From NCBI RefSeq assembly GCF_032999765.1, contig NZ_CP136051.1:62001-126000 (forward strand): a DNA stretch of 64,000 nucleotides, written 5' to 3'. Below, one piece after another: positions 9,675-18,759 of the stretch. Both the position numbers and the translations under genes were made by a program. The notes under the pieces were generated by a model that was not told the origin of the DNA, made no database searches, and saw only the letters and a list, made by a program, of their open reading frames with translations. Every line of letters begins with the position of its first letter. Within the stretch, counting starts at the first letter, position 1. The DNA is from Imperialibacter roseus (lineage in GTDB: Bacteria; Bacteroidota; Bacteroidia; Cytophagales; Cyclobacteriaceae).

Positions 9675-11081
9675 ATGACGAATCAATCAAAGGCAACACC
9701 GGCTGCAGCTTCAGAGGAATACGAAAGAGAGCCAGTACCTGCATCGGCACAGAAGGGATGGACAAGCTTCCTGGGAATGTATGCCGGGGAGCATGCCGCA
9801 GGCACAGAGTTTGTCATCGGCCCTTTGTTTCTTACAGCTGGGGTTAGCGCTTTTGATTTGCTCATTGGCCTACTGCTGGGCAACTTCATGGCGGTGTTGA
9901 GCTGGCGTTATCTCACTGCTGAACTAGCGGTGAAATACCGCACCACGCTATATTTCCATTTGGAGAAAATAAGTGGAAGAAATCTGGTCATTGTCTACAA
10001 CCTGGCCAACGGTATTCTGTTCTGCTTCCTGGCCGGCTCTATGATTACTGTGTCGGCCACCGCTGTTGGTATTCCTTTCAATATGGACATGCCCAAACTT
10101 ACTGACACGATGCCAAATGGAATTACGTGGGTGGTGATCGTGGTAGGCCTGGGTGTCGTTATTTCTTTGATTGCTGCCAAAGGCTATAACACAGTATCCA
10201 AAGCAGCCAACTGGATGTCGCCGGTGATCGTGCTGGGTTTTGTGGCAGCGGGCATTGTGGCAGCCAATCAGCTTGGTGTAAGCTCTTTTTCAGACTTTTG
10301 GAATATTTGGGGAGAAGGCACTGAGCCTTTTCCTGGCCAAATCAAATACACATTCTGGCACGTAGCCATCTGGTCGTGGTTTTGCAACGCTGCCGTTCAT
10401 ATTGGTATGTCGGATCTTACAGTTTTCAGATTTGCGAAAAAGGCAAGTTCAGGCTGGACTACTGCGGCAGGAATGTACGTTGGTCACTACATGGCATGGA
10501 TAGCCGCCTGCTTGCTTTATGCGGTGTATTTGAGAGCCCCTGAAACACAGGCCATTTTGGCTAGTGGCGAGGCGCCGTCGGTAGCGCCCGGGCCATTGGC
10601 GTACAATGCACTTGGGATTTTTGGCGTCATCGTGGTCATTCTTGCTGGCTGGACGACAGCTAACCCCACCATCTATAGAGCTGGACTGGCTTTCCAGGCA
10701 ATCATGCCGAAGGTGTCAACTTTTTGGGTGACGATCCTGGCAGGCGCACTGGCAACAATTGCCGGTCTGTTTCCGGCGTTTGCCATGAAGCTGCTGGACT
10801 TTGTGGCAGTTTACGGATTTATACTAGCGCCGGTAGGAGCTATCATCGTGTTTGAACACTTCTTTGCTAAAAATTGGGGCATACAAACATTCTATGCTGA
10901 GAAATCAGGCATTGGCTTCAACATTGCAGTATTTGTTGCATGGGTATTTAGTGTCGGCTTGTTCTATTTTATATCTGTTCAAAAAGGCGTGTTTCTTAGC
11001 TTTTTGACACTTCCAGCATGGTTGCTCTGTGGCTTTCTTTATCTGTTCATAAGCAAACTTACACAGAAGAAAGGCCTGTGA
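9675..11081 (+). CDS. NCS1-family (purine/cytosine permease-like) transporter
   Basis: 468 residues. A hydrophilic N-terminus of about 28 residues is followed by roughly 12 hydrophobic segments. The pattern GWTSFLGMYAGEHAAGTEFVIGP at the start, with GLLLGNFMAVLSW after it, matches the nucleobase:cation symporter-1 superfamily, inner membrane carriers of nucleobases, hydantoins, thiamine precursors and similar compounds. Here it sits between sugar-oxidation genes and 84 bases before a GntP-type permease on the same strand, so the substrate may not be a nucleobase. The two permeases may be co-transcribed. The ATG at 9675 is preceded by stops in frame. Family is fairly certain, substrate unknown. 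Confidence 0.8.
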   Translation: MTNQSKATPAAASEEYEREPVPASAQKGWTSFLGMYAGEHAAGTEFVIGPLFLTAGVSAFDLLIGLLLGNFMAVLSWRYLTAELAVKYRTTLYFHLEKISGRNLVIVYNLANGILFCFLAGSMITVSATAVGIPFNMDMPKLTDTMPNGITWVVIVVGLGVVISLIAAKGYNTVSKAANWMSPVIVLGFVAAGIVAANQLGVSSFSDFWNIWGEGTEPFPGQIKYTFWHVAIWSWFCNAAVHIGMSDLTVFRFAKKASSGWTTAAGMYVGHYMAWIAACLLYAVYLRAPETQAILASGEAPSVAPGPLAYNALGIFGVIVVILAGWTTANPTIYRAGLAFQAIMPKVSTFWVTILAGALATIAGLFPAFAMKLLDFVAVYGFILAPVGAIIVFEHFFAKNWGIQTFYAEKSGIGFNIAVFVAWVFSVGLFYFISVQKGVFLSFLTLPAWLLCGFLYLFISKLTQKKGL

Positions 11082-11164
11082 TTTGAGGGGCGGTTTGCGT
11101 TGTACTGATGGAAAGGGTATTTTAAGATTTTGTTGTTAACAAAACACATACCCTATACCTACAC

Positions 11165-12493
11165 ATGCTTACACTACTAATTATTCTGGTGGCGCTGGCT
11201 TTCATACTGATTGCCATTACAAAGTTTGACATCCACCCCTTTCTTGCACTTTTTGTTGGTGCTATCGGCTACGGGCTTCTGTCCGGTATGTCGCCCGACC
11301 TCATCCTGAAATCCATCACCGATGGTTTTGGCGGAGTGCTCGGCAGCATTGGTTTATTGATCCTGCTAGGTGTAATGATTGGCACCTTCCTGGAAAAAAC
11401 AGGCGGTGCCCTGGTGATTGCTCAAAAAATACTTTCGTGGATTGGAGAAAAGTCAGTTATGCTGGCCATGATGATTTGCGGCTATATCCTGTCAATACCA
11501 GTCTTCGGTGACAGCACGTTCATCATGATGAACCCAATAAGTAAGTCGCTCTCCTTTAAAGGGAAGGTACCTTACGCAGCCACAACCGTCGCCCTTACGT
11601 TAGGTGCAACGGCCAGTCACTCGCTGGTTCCGCCAACCCCCGGCCCGATAGCAACAGCTGGTATTCTGAATGCTGATTTAGGTATGGTTATTTTCTGGGG
11701 CCTGATTATCAGCATCACCACACTGATTCCAAGCTACTTTTTTGTGAAGAAGTTCGTGATGAAGATTCCATTGGAGCCGGTTTTTGCAGCCAGCGAAACC
11801 GAGGAGAAAATTGGCAAACACCCGTCGGCCATCAAGTCGTTTCTACCCATCGTCATTCCGTTACTGTTGATTGTATTGGCCTCTATAGCCAAGTATCCTA
11901 CCAAGCCGCTGGGTGAAGGTGCAGTTATCACAGTGATATTATTTATAGGAAGCCCTGTGATTGCACTTCTGCTCGGAGCTTTCTTGTCTTTTGCGCTGCC
12001 GGAGAAGTTTGACAAGCAGGTCTTGTCCTCAACTGGCTGGATTGGTGAAGCGTTGAAGATCGCTGCACCGGTGATATTGATCACAGGTGCTGGCGGCGTA
12101 TTTGGAAAGATGCTACAGAACTCAGGCATTGCCGACCTGGTGAGTACTGGATTGAGTGGAGCCAGCTGGGGGATTTTCCTGCCCTTCCTCATTGCCTTTT
12201 CTTTGAAAACGGCTCAAGGGTCTTCCACTGTGGCCATGATCACAACGGCCTCTATTCTAGCGCCATTGCTAAGCACTCTTGGTCTTGATTCGGAAACGAT
12301 GCGGGTGTTTGCCGTGCTGGCTACAGGCGCTGGTGCCATCGCCATTTCCCACGCCAACGATAGCTTCTTCTGGGCCATGACGCAGCTTTCAGGCATGACT
12401 ATTAAACAAGGGAATCAGTCGCACAGCCTGGGCACATTCATTATGTCGTTCACGGCCATTATGATGATCTACTTGATCACACTTTTCATTTAA
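11165..12493 (+). CDS. GntP-family gluconate/organic acid permease
   Basis: 442 residues, almost entirely membrane segments, close to the usual 440-450 residues of the family. Family signatures include HPFLALFVGAIGYGL near the N-terminus, GDSTFIMMNPISKSL, ATASHSLVPPTPGPIA and the C-terminal AISHANDSFFWAM. GntP carriers import gluconate or related sugar acids with protons. The neighbouring SDR resembles gluconate/keto-gluconate dehydrogenases, and sugar dehydrogenases flank the region, which fits uptake of a sugar acid made in the periplasm. The gene ends 7 bases before a strong hairpin shared with the convergent SDR gene. Confidence 0.88.
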   Translation: MLTLLIILVALAFILIAITKFDIHPFLALFVGAIGYGLLSGMSPDLILKSITDGFGGVLGSIGLLILLGVMIGTFLEKTGGALVIAQKILSWIGEKSVMLAMMICGYILSIPVFGDSTFIMMNPISKSLSFKGKVPYAATTVALTLGATASHSLVPPTPGPIATAGILNADLGMVIFWGLIISITTLIPSYFFVKKFVMKIPLEPVFAASETEEKIGKHPSAIKSFLPIVIPLLLIVLASIAKYPTKPLGEGAVITVILFIGSPVIALLLGAFLSFALPEKFDKQVLSSTGWIGEALKIAAPVILITGAGGVFGKMLQNSGIADLVSTGLSGASWGIFLPFLIAFSLKTAQGSSTVAMITTASILAPLLSTLGLDSETMRVFAVLATGAGAIAISHANDSFFWAMTQLSGMTIKQGNQSHSLGTFIMSFTAIMMIYLITLFI

Positions 12494-12499
12494 AACTTC

Positions 12500-12535
12500 C
12501 AACCCTCCAAGTGGTTGCAAACCCTTGGAGGGTTG
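12500..12535. terminator. Bidirectional hairpin between gntP-like and SDR genes
   Basis: Perfect 12-bp inverted repeat CAACCCTCCAAG / CTTGGAGGGTTG with a 12-base loop in the 51-base gap between convergent genes. No long T-run flanks it, so termination is likely but not certain. Confidence 0.65.
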
Positions 12536-12544
12536 AAATATGAT

Positions 12545-13330
12545 CTACCTGGCTGTCCATCCGCCGTCAACAGCAACCAAAGAGCCCACCATATAGGTGG
12601 CGGCATCGCTGGCAAGGAAAATCGCTGCTCCCTGGATTTCTTTCAACTCACCCCAGCGCTCAAGGGCCGTGGCGCCGATAATGAATTTCTTGCCATCTTC
12701 TGTGCCGGCAATGGGAGCGTTCATTTCTGTGAGGAAAGGCCCTGGGCAAATGGCATTTACCGTGATGTTGAATGGGGCAAACTCAAGCGCCAAAGCCCGT
12801 GTCATTTGTACAATAGCTCCTTTACTTGAAGCATACGGCGTGCGGTTTGGAACCCCCACCAGACCAAGTGTACTTGCCATGTTGATGATGCTGCCTCTTT
12901 TCGCCTTTTTCATGTAAGGAGTTACTGCTCTGTTGCAAAGCCATGTGCCATTTACATTTACCTCCATCACTTTGTTGAAGTCGGCCAGTGAAAGCTCGTC
13001 GATGGGGCCACGAATATTGATGCCGGCGCTGTTGATCAATATATCGATGCGGCCAAAGGTGTCCATCGCCGCCTTAGCCATGGCTTCGGTTTGCGCCTGG
13101 TTAGTCACGTCGGCAGCAAATGAAATGGCTTTGACGCCGTAGGAGCTGCTGATTGTTTTTGCGGCTTCTTCGCCGTCTTTTTCGGTGCGGTTCACTAGCA
13201 TGATATTGGCACCAGCAGAGGCTAGTCCTTCAGCCATGGCCAGCCCCAGGCCCTTGGAGCCTCCTGTGATGATGGCGGTTCTGCCTGTAAGATCGAATAG
13301 TTTAATGCCGGGTAGTTTTTCTGTAGTCAT
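12545..13330 (-). CDS. Short-chain dehydrogenase/reductase, gluconate 5-dehydrogenase-like
   Basis: 261 residues, classical SDR. Cofactor motif TGGSKGLG at 22-29, NSAG at 100-103, catalytic S153, Y166 and K170 (YASSK). Closest in style to gluconate 5-dehydrogenase / 2-deoxy-gluconate 3-dehydrogenase enzymes, which interconvert keto- and hydroxy-sugar acids with NAD(P)H in the cytoplasm. Position beside a GntP permease supports a sugar-acid substrate, but SDR specificity cannot be read from these motifs. It heads the minus-strand side of the shared hairpin and lies 141 bases downstream of the TIM-barrel gene. The two may form one transcript together with the cytochrome dehydrogenase further upstream. 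Confidence 0.85.
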   Translation of the reverse strand: MTTEKLPGIKLFDLTGRTAIITGGSKGLGLAMAEGLASAGANIMLVNRTEKDGEEAAKTISSSYGVKAISFAADVTNQAQTEAMAKAAMDTFGRIDILINSAGINIRGPIDELSLADFNKVMEVNVNGTWLCNRAVTPYMKKAKRGSIINMASTLGLVGVPNRTPYASSKGAIVQMTRALALEFAPFNITVNAICPGPFLTEMNAPIAGTEDGKKFIIGATALERWGELKEIQGAAIFLASDAATYMVGSLVAVDGGWTAR

Positions 13331-13418
13331 CAGAGATTTATCAAGTTTTAATAATGGTCAAAAAGCACTTGCCTCAGGGTCTATTTCAGTAGGCATTGAG
13401 TAAGAATATTTTATGAAG

Positions 13419-13461
13419 TGCGCTTCAAGCGCAAGCCTCATAAGTTCTCGTTGCAAACGAG
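13419..13461. repeat. Pair of short perfect palindromes (REP-like) in an intergenic gap
   Basis: TGCGCTT-C-AAGCGCA (13419-13433) and CTCGTT-GCA-AACGAG (13447-13461) lie 13 bases apart in the gap between the TIM-barrel and SDR genes, both read on the minus strand. Either could stabilise or attenuate the shared transcript. They resemble repetitive extragenic palindromes; other genomic copies cannot be seen from this window. Confidence 0.5.
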
Positions 13462-13471
13462 CGCCATGTAC

Positions 13472-14581
13472 CTATCTAATATTCAAATTGCTTGCACTGT
13501 ATTTCAGGCAGGACAGGTTGTTTTCTTCTTCAAATGCAAGCCTCTGTTCAGCTGTGAGGCCAGCCACCGTTGGTAGAGGTGTTTGCGAAGTCTTTTCTTT
13601 CACCATGCTCAAAGTGTTTGCCAGGTACTTGCCCGAAACCCCTTCAAAAACATTCCAGTACTCGTCAGTCAGGCATGGGATTTCCAGAGGGTCTCTGGTG
13701 ATCATTTCCAGGTTGAACCTGATGTTGGGATTATGCTTTTTGCAAACATCCACCATTTTCTTCAAATCGCAGATGCCGGTACCGAGAGGTACTTCAGAAA
13801 GCAGAAATCCTTTTTCGTATTCCATCACGCCCATGTCTTTCACGTGGGTGGAGAAAGCGTAAGGTGCCAGTGTTTCCACTACATTCATCGGGTCTTCCAT
13901 CAGCGCTATGCTATTGCCAAAGTCGACGGTTACACCTACCCATTCGCTCCCAATGGTTTTGACGAAGTCGACCAGCTCCGGAGCCATCCAGTCCTTATGG
14001 TTTTCGATAGCCAGCTTCATTTTATGCTTGCGAACTATCGGTTCGGCCAACCTGACCCAGGCAAGAGAATTTTTTGTGTATTCGTCAAAGTCACTTTGCG
14101 AGTGGAGACTTTCGTACCTCCTTGTGCCCAGGCACACAGTTCTTAAAATACTCACTCCAGCTTCTTTTGAAGCGATCACCTCTTTTTCAAAGTCAGCTAC
14201 ATCCTCTGCTTTCTTGGGCAGGCCAATTGATCCTTCCAGGTAGAGCCCAAGCTTTTCTCTTCTGTCTCTGGCCTTTTTAGCAAAGTCGGATGTCCAACCA
14301 CGCACTACTGTTTGCACGCCGCCGGCTCCTATGCTGGCACAGTGCTCCATGAGCTGAATAGCATCAGTCATAGGTGGATACTTCTTGCTGTCTGTTTTAG
14401 AGTTCCACCGGGCTGCGTAAGAATGAACCACGACGCCCATGGGAACATCTTTTAGAAAGACTGGCATAGCTGGAAAGGGCATGCTTAATGCCAGAGCGCC
14501 AACGCCGGCTTTTTGGAGAAATTCCCTTCTGGAGGGCCCTCCAGCGGATTTTTGATCTAAAACTTTTTCATAAGCTTTCAT
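13472..14581 (-). CDS. Tat-exported sugar isomerase/epimerase-like TIM-barrel protein
   Basis: 369 residues. Residues about 17-45 form a twin-arginine signal (SRREFLQKAG then a hydrophobic stretch), so it is exported folded, presumably with bound metal. The rest matches the xylose-isomerase-like AP-endonuclease-2 TIM-barrel family (KLAIENHKDW, GVTVDFGNS, STHVKDMG, RFNLEMITRDP), with acidic and histidine residues placed to bind a divalent metal. Family members isomerise or epimerise sugars, and some act on 3-keto-glycosides. Its stop precedes the SDR by 141 bases, and its start is 28 bases after the end of the upstream cytochrome dehydrogenase, so an operon is likely. Reaction not known. Confidence 0.85.
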   Translation of the reverse strand: MKAYEKVLDQKSAGGPSRREFLQKAGVGALALSMPFPAMPVFLKDVPMGVVVHSYAARWNSKTDSKKYPPMTDAIQLMEHCASIGAGGVQTVVRGWTSDFAKKARDRREKLGLYLEGSIGLPKKAEDVADFEKEVIASKEAGVSILRTVCLGTRRYESLHSQSDFDEYTKNSLAWVRLAEPIVRKHKMKLAIENHKDWMAPELVDFVKTIGSEWVGVTVDFGNSIALMEDPMNVVETLAPYAFSTHVKDMGVMEYEKGFLLSEVPLGTGICDLKKMVDVCKKHNPNIRFNLEMITRDPLEIPCLTDEYWNVFEGVSGKYLANTLSMVKEKTSQTPLPTVAGLTAEQRLAFEEENNLSCLKYSASNLNIR

Positions 14582-14608
14582 GGTAGTACGGTGTAAGTGT
14601 CAGTAGGT

Positions 14609-17194
14609 TTATTGAGCTTTTGTTTTTGCTTCTTCCTGTTCGAGTGTTTCTATATGGGTATTTAGCTCAGCAGCCGTCCACGGAACTACACGGCCCTGTG
14701 AAGTCACTCTCGTTCCTCCCACAAAGCGGCCACTGATGGCACTGGCGCTATTGCCCCACTCATTTCTAATATAGGTCAAAATAGTCGCAATGCTTCTGTC
14801 GTCCAGGGTCGAATGTGCGGGCATCACAGGAAGTATCTCAGGCGTGTTGTATGTTTTTCCAGCTACCTCAATGGATCCCTCAATTCCATGTAATATAATC
14901 AATGCCAGGCGTTTGTCACTACCGGTTACCCAATCGGAGCCAGCAAGAGGCGGAGCAAACCGGCTTATTCCGGCACCGTCGGTGCCATGGCAACCGGCGC
15001 AGGTGGTAAGGTAATTTTGCCGACCGAGGGCAAATGCTTCTCGCTCCAGCTCCGTCAGCGTGTTTCCGGCAGCCTGAGTAACGGTTTCCACCTTATGACC
15101 CGGCCACTCAAACATCGCATTGAGTGACGCAAGCCTTGCCGGATCAACATTCACCTGCGGTTTCGTGAGAATGGTGGGGGCAGAAGCCAGCTGAATAGGG
15201 CCTGCTTTGTTTGTGCTGCTTTGTTGTATGGCAAGGCCTGTCAGCACTGTTTTTTCCTTCCAACCAAATGCAGCTTCTTTCACATTCAGCATTGCGAGGA
15301 GTGCAGCAAGCTCTTTTGAATCTCTTTTGTTTACAACGGAGGTCGTAAGCATTTCAAGAAAAATCTCCTTCGGCTGAGAAGGGTTTTCCCAGGAGGGAGA
15401 TTTCCAAAGCCGCTGCAGAAAGGCGAATTCCTGATCCTCCAGGCTGCTCATTACTGCATCACGTATCAATGGCGAATCGGAATGCGCTGCTACTATTTCT
15501 TCCAAAACTTGCTGAGTGGCATTTGGCGTAAGAACGCCGGCACTGAGCGCTATTTGCAACACCTGCTTAATGTCTACAGTTTGGCTGCCGCTGAGTAAGG
15601 AGGCCTCAAGCTTCGTTTGAACCTCAGGGTTTTTCTTGGCAATAGGCTCGAGAATTCGCAGTGCGGTTGATTGAATCAGTGGGCTTTTATCAGATAATAG
15701 ACTAAGAAGTAAATCAGTGTCGGTTTGGCCGAGACCTTCCAGCGTCCACAGGGCATGGAAGCGAGCCAGGTTGGTCTTTGCATTTTTTGCAACGCCAATA
15801 AGACCTGCCACTACTGATAGGTCGCCTCTTTCCACTAGCAGCCGTTGCGCCATGTCTCTTTGCCAGCCATCAGGATGAGAAAGCAAGCCAATAAGCTCTG
15901 TGGATGATGCGGAAGACAGCTTTTGGTTTTTGACTGGCTGCCCGCCTTCAGGAACAATGCGCCAAATGCGCCCCATATGGATGGGCTGATCCAGGTGGCG
16001 CTCCAATGTTTTTTCTTTTAAATAAGGTGTGGCATATTTTCCATCCTGAATAATGCCGTGATACATATCGACAATGTACAATGCGCCATCGGGGCCTGCC
16101 AGGGTATTTACTGGTCTGAATCTTTCGTCAGTCGATGCCAGGAACTCTGTGCCCGGATGGGGGTCGTTTGCGCTTAATATGACGCCGCTTTCTGTGACCA
16201 CATTTCGCTTCACCAGGTTGCCGGCAGGCTCACACACAAATGCATTGCCATAGTATTCAGAGGGGAAAAGAGTACTTCTCAGCACCAATGGTGAGCATGC
16301 AGCCGTAAACTCAATTAATTTTTCGTTTTCATCGAGAGTGCCTGGGATATAGCCCCTGTTCACTGCGGGTGTTGCACGGATGGGGTATACCCTGCGGTCG
16401 ATAGTTAGGCCGTGGTCTATACCAGTTGATGGCTTATGGTTTTTGTTTCGGCTTAGGTAGTTGGGTGGCACAAGGTCGCCATGAAGCTGCGACCAATTGT
16501 AGTTATAAAAGAGTCGGCCCTCGTCGTCATGGCTGACGCCCCACTGCCCCCGGAATTCGGTGCTGTCCCTTACCCACTCGTCGTTTACCAAACGGTACCG
16601 AAGTCTTGATTTGACGCTGTAGTACCAGTTGTCTGTGTTGAGCAAAAGCCCGTTGTCTGAGTGCTCCACCAGACCGTTACTGGAATAGGTGGAGTCGAGT
16701 AGGATTTTCGTGTCTGCTTTGAAGTCGCCGTCCGTGTCCTGGGTAATCCAAAGCGCTTTATTTTCAGAAACCAGTGCTCCACCTTTTATCAGCCCTATGG
16801 ACCTTGGCAGCACGAGGCTATCGAGGTATACGGTGCTTTTGTCCATGGTGCCGTCGCCATCAGTGTCTTCGAGGATGGATATCCTCCCCAGGCGGCTGGT
16901 CTCATCGTGGCCTTCGATGTCAACCATATAGCCACGCATTTCAGCCACCCAAAGCTTGCCGTCTTCGTCGAATACCGCAAATACGGGCTCCTGAACCATG
17001 GGTTCGCTGGCTACCAGTTGGATTGTCAGGCCAGGCTCCAGCTGGAAGGTGGCCAGCTCTTCTTCTGGTGTTTTTACTGATGAATCGTCTTTGTTGGCGG
17101 GCTTGTTTGTGCTGGAACAAGCTGCGAGGAAATAGAGTGAAATGGCAAAAGGGAACAAACGAGCCAAAGGCGTTGTATCGCAAAACTTTCTCAA
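14609..17194 (-). CDS. PVC-type sugar dehydrogenase lipoprotein with HEAT repeats and cytochrome c
   Basis: 861 residues. Lipoprotein signal with LAACSS near residue 25. Residues about 45-410 match the membrane-bound dehydrogenase / sorbosone-dehydrogenase-like propeller common in Planctomycetes and Bacteroidota (DEDGKLWVAEMRGY, ILEDTDGDG, GPDGALYIVDMYHG). A helical HEAT-like stretch follows (about 425-640). A cytochrome c domain has CAGCH at 732-736 and a distal PVMPAH methionine. It probably oxidises a sugar or polyol in the periplasm and passes electrons to its own heme. It is the first gene of the likely minus-strand set followed by the TIM-barrel protein and SDR. The 271 bases upstream hold its promoter, which I could not pinpoint. 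Confidence 0.87.
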   Translation of the reverse strand: MRKFCDTTPLARLFPFAISLYFLAACSSTNKPANKDDSSVKTPEEELATFQLEPGLTIQLVASEPMVQEPVFAVFDEDGKLWVAEMRGYMVDIEGHDETSRLGRISILEDTDGDGTMDKSTVYLDSLVLPRSIGLIKGGALVSENKALWITQDTDGDFKADTKILLDSTYSSNGLVEHSDNGLLLNTDNWYYSVKSRLRYRLVNDEWVRDSTEFRGQWGVSHDDEGRLFYNYNWSQLHGDLVPPNYLSRNKNHKPSTGIDHGLTIDRRVYPIRATPAVNRGYIPGTLDENEKLIEFTAACSPLVLRSTLFPSEYYGNAFVCEPAGNLVKRNVVTESGVILSANDPHPGTEFLASTDERFRPVNTLAGPDGALYIVDMYHGIIQDGKYATPYLKEKTLERHLDQPIHMGRIWRIVPEGGQPVKNQKLSSASSTELIGLLSHPDGWQRDMAQRLLVERGDLSVVAGLIGVAKNAKTNLARFHALWTLEGLGQTDTDLLLSLLSDKSPLIQSTALRILEPIAKKNPEVQTKLEASLLSGSQTVDIKQVLQIALSAGVLTPNATQQVLEEIVAAHSDSPLIRDAVMSSLEDQEFAFLQRLWKSPSWENPSQPKEIFLEMLTTSVVNKRDSKELAALLAMLNVKEAAFGWKEKTVLTGLAIQQSSTNKAGPIQLASAPTILTKPQVNVDPARLASLNAMFEWPGHKVETVTQAAGNTLTELEREAFALGRQNYLTTCAGCHGTDGAGISRFAPPLAGSDWVTGSDKRLALIILHGIEGSIEVAGKTYNTPEILPVMPAHSTLDDRSIATILTYIRNEWGNSASAISGRFVGGTRVTSQGRVVPWTAAELNTHIETLEQEEAKTKAQ

Positions 17195-17465
17195 GGAAAA
17201 TGTATTTTATGTTTAAGCAGGTATAACCGGCCACACAAATGTATTGTTGCGTGGTTAGCTACAATTTGACACATCTTGTTTGGATACACAAGTATGTTTT
17301 ACAATAACGGTATGGTGGTAGGATTAAGCCAATGGCGGCTTGATGAGATAGTTTCTGTAAAGTAAATATTACAGGTTATGGGATATTTACATTGAGGGTG
17401 ACTGCGGATAATAGCAGTCGGTGTTCGGCTTATCGTGACATAACGTTTGGTGTTTACTCAGGCAC

Positions 17466-17708
17466 TTGCAGTGTAGCCCCAATCCGGTGGACAAAAACTT
17501 AATTATAAAACAGTCAAATGAGGTAGGCACAGAAGCTGCTTTGGTTCGTCTGATTGGATTAACAGGAGAAGTATTTGTCCCAACAATCGTCAACCAGGAT
17601 AGGAGTTTTGTTGAGGTAGATGTTAAAGATATACCACTGGGTATTTATGTGTTGGAAGTTCATGGCGATGGATTATTTGAACAAAGTAAAATCATAATTA
17701 ACCGATGA
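17466..17708 (+). pseudogene. Orphan T9SS type A sorting-domain remnant
   Basis: About 80 codons from a TTG at 17466. The residues CSPNPVDKNLII, then VRLIGLTGEVF and a final LGIYVLEVHGDG...KIIINR, are a nearly complete type A C-terminal sorting domain, the T9SS signal normally found at the end of a much larger exported protein. No signal peptide or cargo domain precedes it. The frame upstream closes with a stop at 17436-17438 and shows no recognisable protein. It is therefore most likely the surviving 3' end of a deleted gene. An alternative is a frameshifted tail of a short protein. It ends 3 bases before the next gene. Confidence 0.7.
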
Positions 17709-17711
17709 TAT

Positions 17712-18515
17712 ATGAACCTAATAAACAAAGCGATAGGGCTTTTATTGGCTGCATCCTTTTTTTTCGCCTGCGGTGAAAAAGATGACAATACTGAAAGTGG
17801 TGAGCTGGATCAAGACTCGGTTAACGTCGTAGCGGAGCAATGTTTACATTCCGGAGAGCTGAAGCGAGATCTATATGCTATAGTATCAAATATACCCGAC
17901 GGCGGCGGTTTCAGTTACAAGCCAGGTATTGTAGACACCACTCGCATGCGACAATACCTGGGTGCCTGGATGCCCAATATCTGCAACGGCTTCCCGGATA
18001 GCCTGAAACAGGAGGGCCTGGAATTGCTGATAACCATTTCTGATAAAACAGCAGCCGATACCAATCTTGGTGTTTCAACAATTGATTTGGTTGAAGTGGC
18101 GCTCTTAAAAGATCAATTGGATAAAGATCCGAGAAACGGTGACGGTGTGTCAACTGCTGATATTAACATTTCGCAAGTTGAAGGTCCATTTTATACTGGC
18201 TACGTCATTAATTCAACTTCGGAGTGGGAAGCGTTCAGCCAACAAACCGGTGCAACCATGGGGGCCCCTGTAGATTTTGAAAGCCAAACGCTGCTTGGCT
18301 ATAAGATCATGGTAGGCGGATGCTGGCCAGGAGGCCATGTTGAATTTCGTCAATTCGTTCAGGAGGCTGATCATCAATTTCGGCTACATATAGCCGTCAG
18401 AAGCTATGGTCTTTGCCAGGTGGGATATGCCCGCTGGCACTGGGTAACCGTCGATAAACTCACACCAGAAGATGGAGTTGAGTTTTCTCACAAGGAAGAG
18501 GTGATCGCTAATTGA
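17712..18515 (+). CDS. Lipoprotein of unknown function
   Basis: 267 residues. A lipoprotein signal with FFFACGEK places the lipidated cysteine near residue 20, followed by a short acidic linker (EKDDNTESGELDQDS). The remainder is soluble, with a cysteine-containing stretch (AEQCLHSGELKRDLY) and a C-terminal region rich in aromatic residues (GGCWPGGHVEFRQF, YGLCQVGYARWHWV). I do not recognise a family. It follows the T9SS remnant by 3 bases and is closed by the hairpin at 18555-18584. No neighbour suggests a role. Confidence 0.75.
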   Translation: MNLINKAIGLLLAASFFFACGEKDDNTESGELDQDSVNVVAEQCLHSGELKRDLYAIVSNIPDGGGFSYKPGIVDTTRMRQYLGAWMPNICNGFPDSLKQEGLELLITISDKTAADTNLGVSTIDLVEVALLKDQLDKDPRNGDGVSTADINISQVEGPFYTGYVINSTSEWEAFSQQTGATMGAPVDFESQTLLGYKIMVGGCWPGGHVEFRQFVQEADHQFRLHIAVRSYGLCQVGYARWHWVTVDKLTPEDGVEFSHKEEVIAN

Positions 18516-18554
18516 GCATATTGGCCGACAGCGACCTGATGAGATGGAAAATAA

Positions 18555-18584
18555 AAAAGCTCAAGAAATTAATCTTGAGCTTTT
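18555..18584. terminator. Bidirectional terminator between lipoprotein gene and tRNA-Lys
   Basis: Perfect 12-bp inverted repeat AAAAGCTCAAGA / TCTTGAGCTTTT with a 6-base loop. T-runs on both strands let it serve the plus-strand lipoprotein gene and the minus-strand tRNA, whose 3' end is 4 bases away. Confidence 0.85.
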
Positions 18585-18587
18585 GAG

Positions 18588-18660
18588 TGATCCCGCTGGG
18601 GCTCGAACCCAGGACCCATACATTAAAAGTGTATTGCTCTACCAGCTGAGCTACGGAATC
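18588..18660 (-). tRNA. tRNA-Lys (anticodon TTT)
   Basis: A 73-base cloverleaf on the minus strand. The 7-bp acceptor stem has one G-T wobble, the D arm reads GCTC...GAGC, the anticodon stem ATACA/TGTAT encloses loop CTTTTAA (anticodon on + strand bases 18625-18627), and the T arm contains GGTTCGAGCCC. The 3' CCA is not encoded. A terminator follows. It decodes AAA and AAG lysine codons. Confidence 0.95.
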
Positions 18661-18759
18661 TTTTAACATTTATTAACCATCAAATAAGGAGGAATTTTGC
18701 TTTATTTGGCAGCCTTTCCTTAATTGCGCCCGTAAATGAGGTTGCAAAGGTAGTACTCT

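Noticed and set aside
13583-14146. Open frame of 187 codons antisense to the TIM-barrel gene
   Set aside because: Shadow of a well supported gene; no signal peptide or domain.
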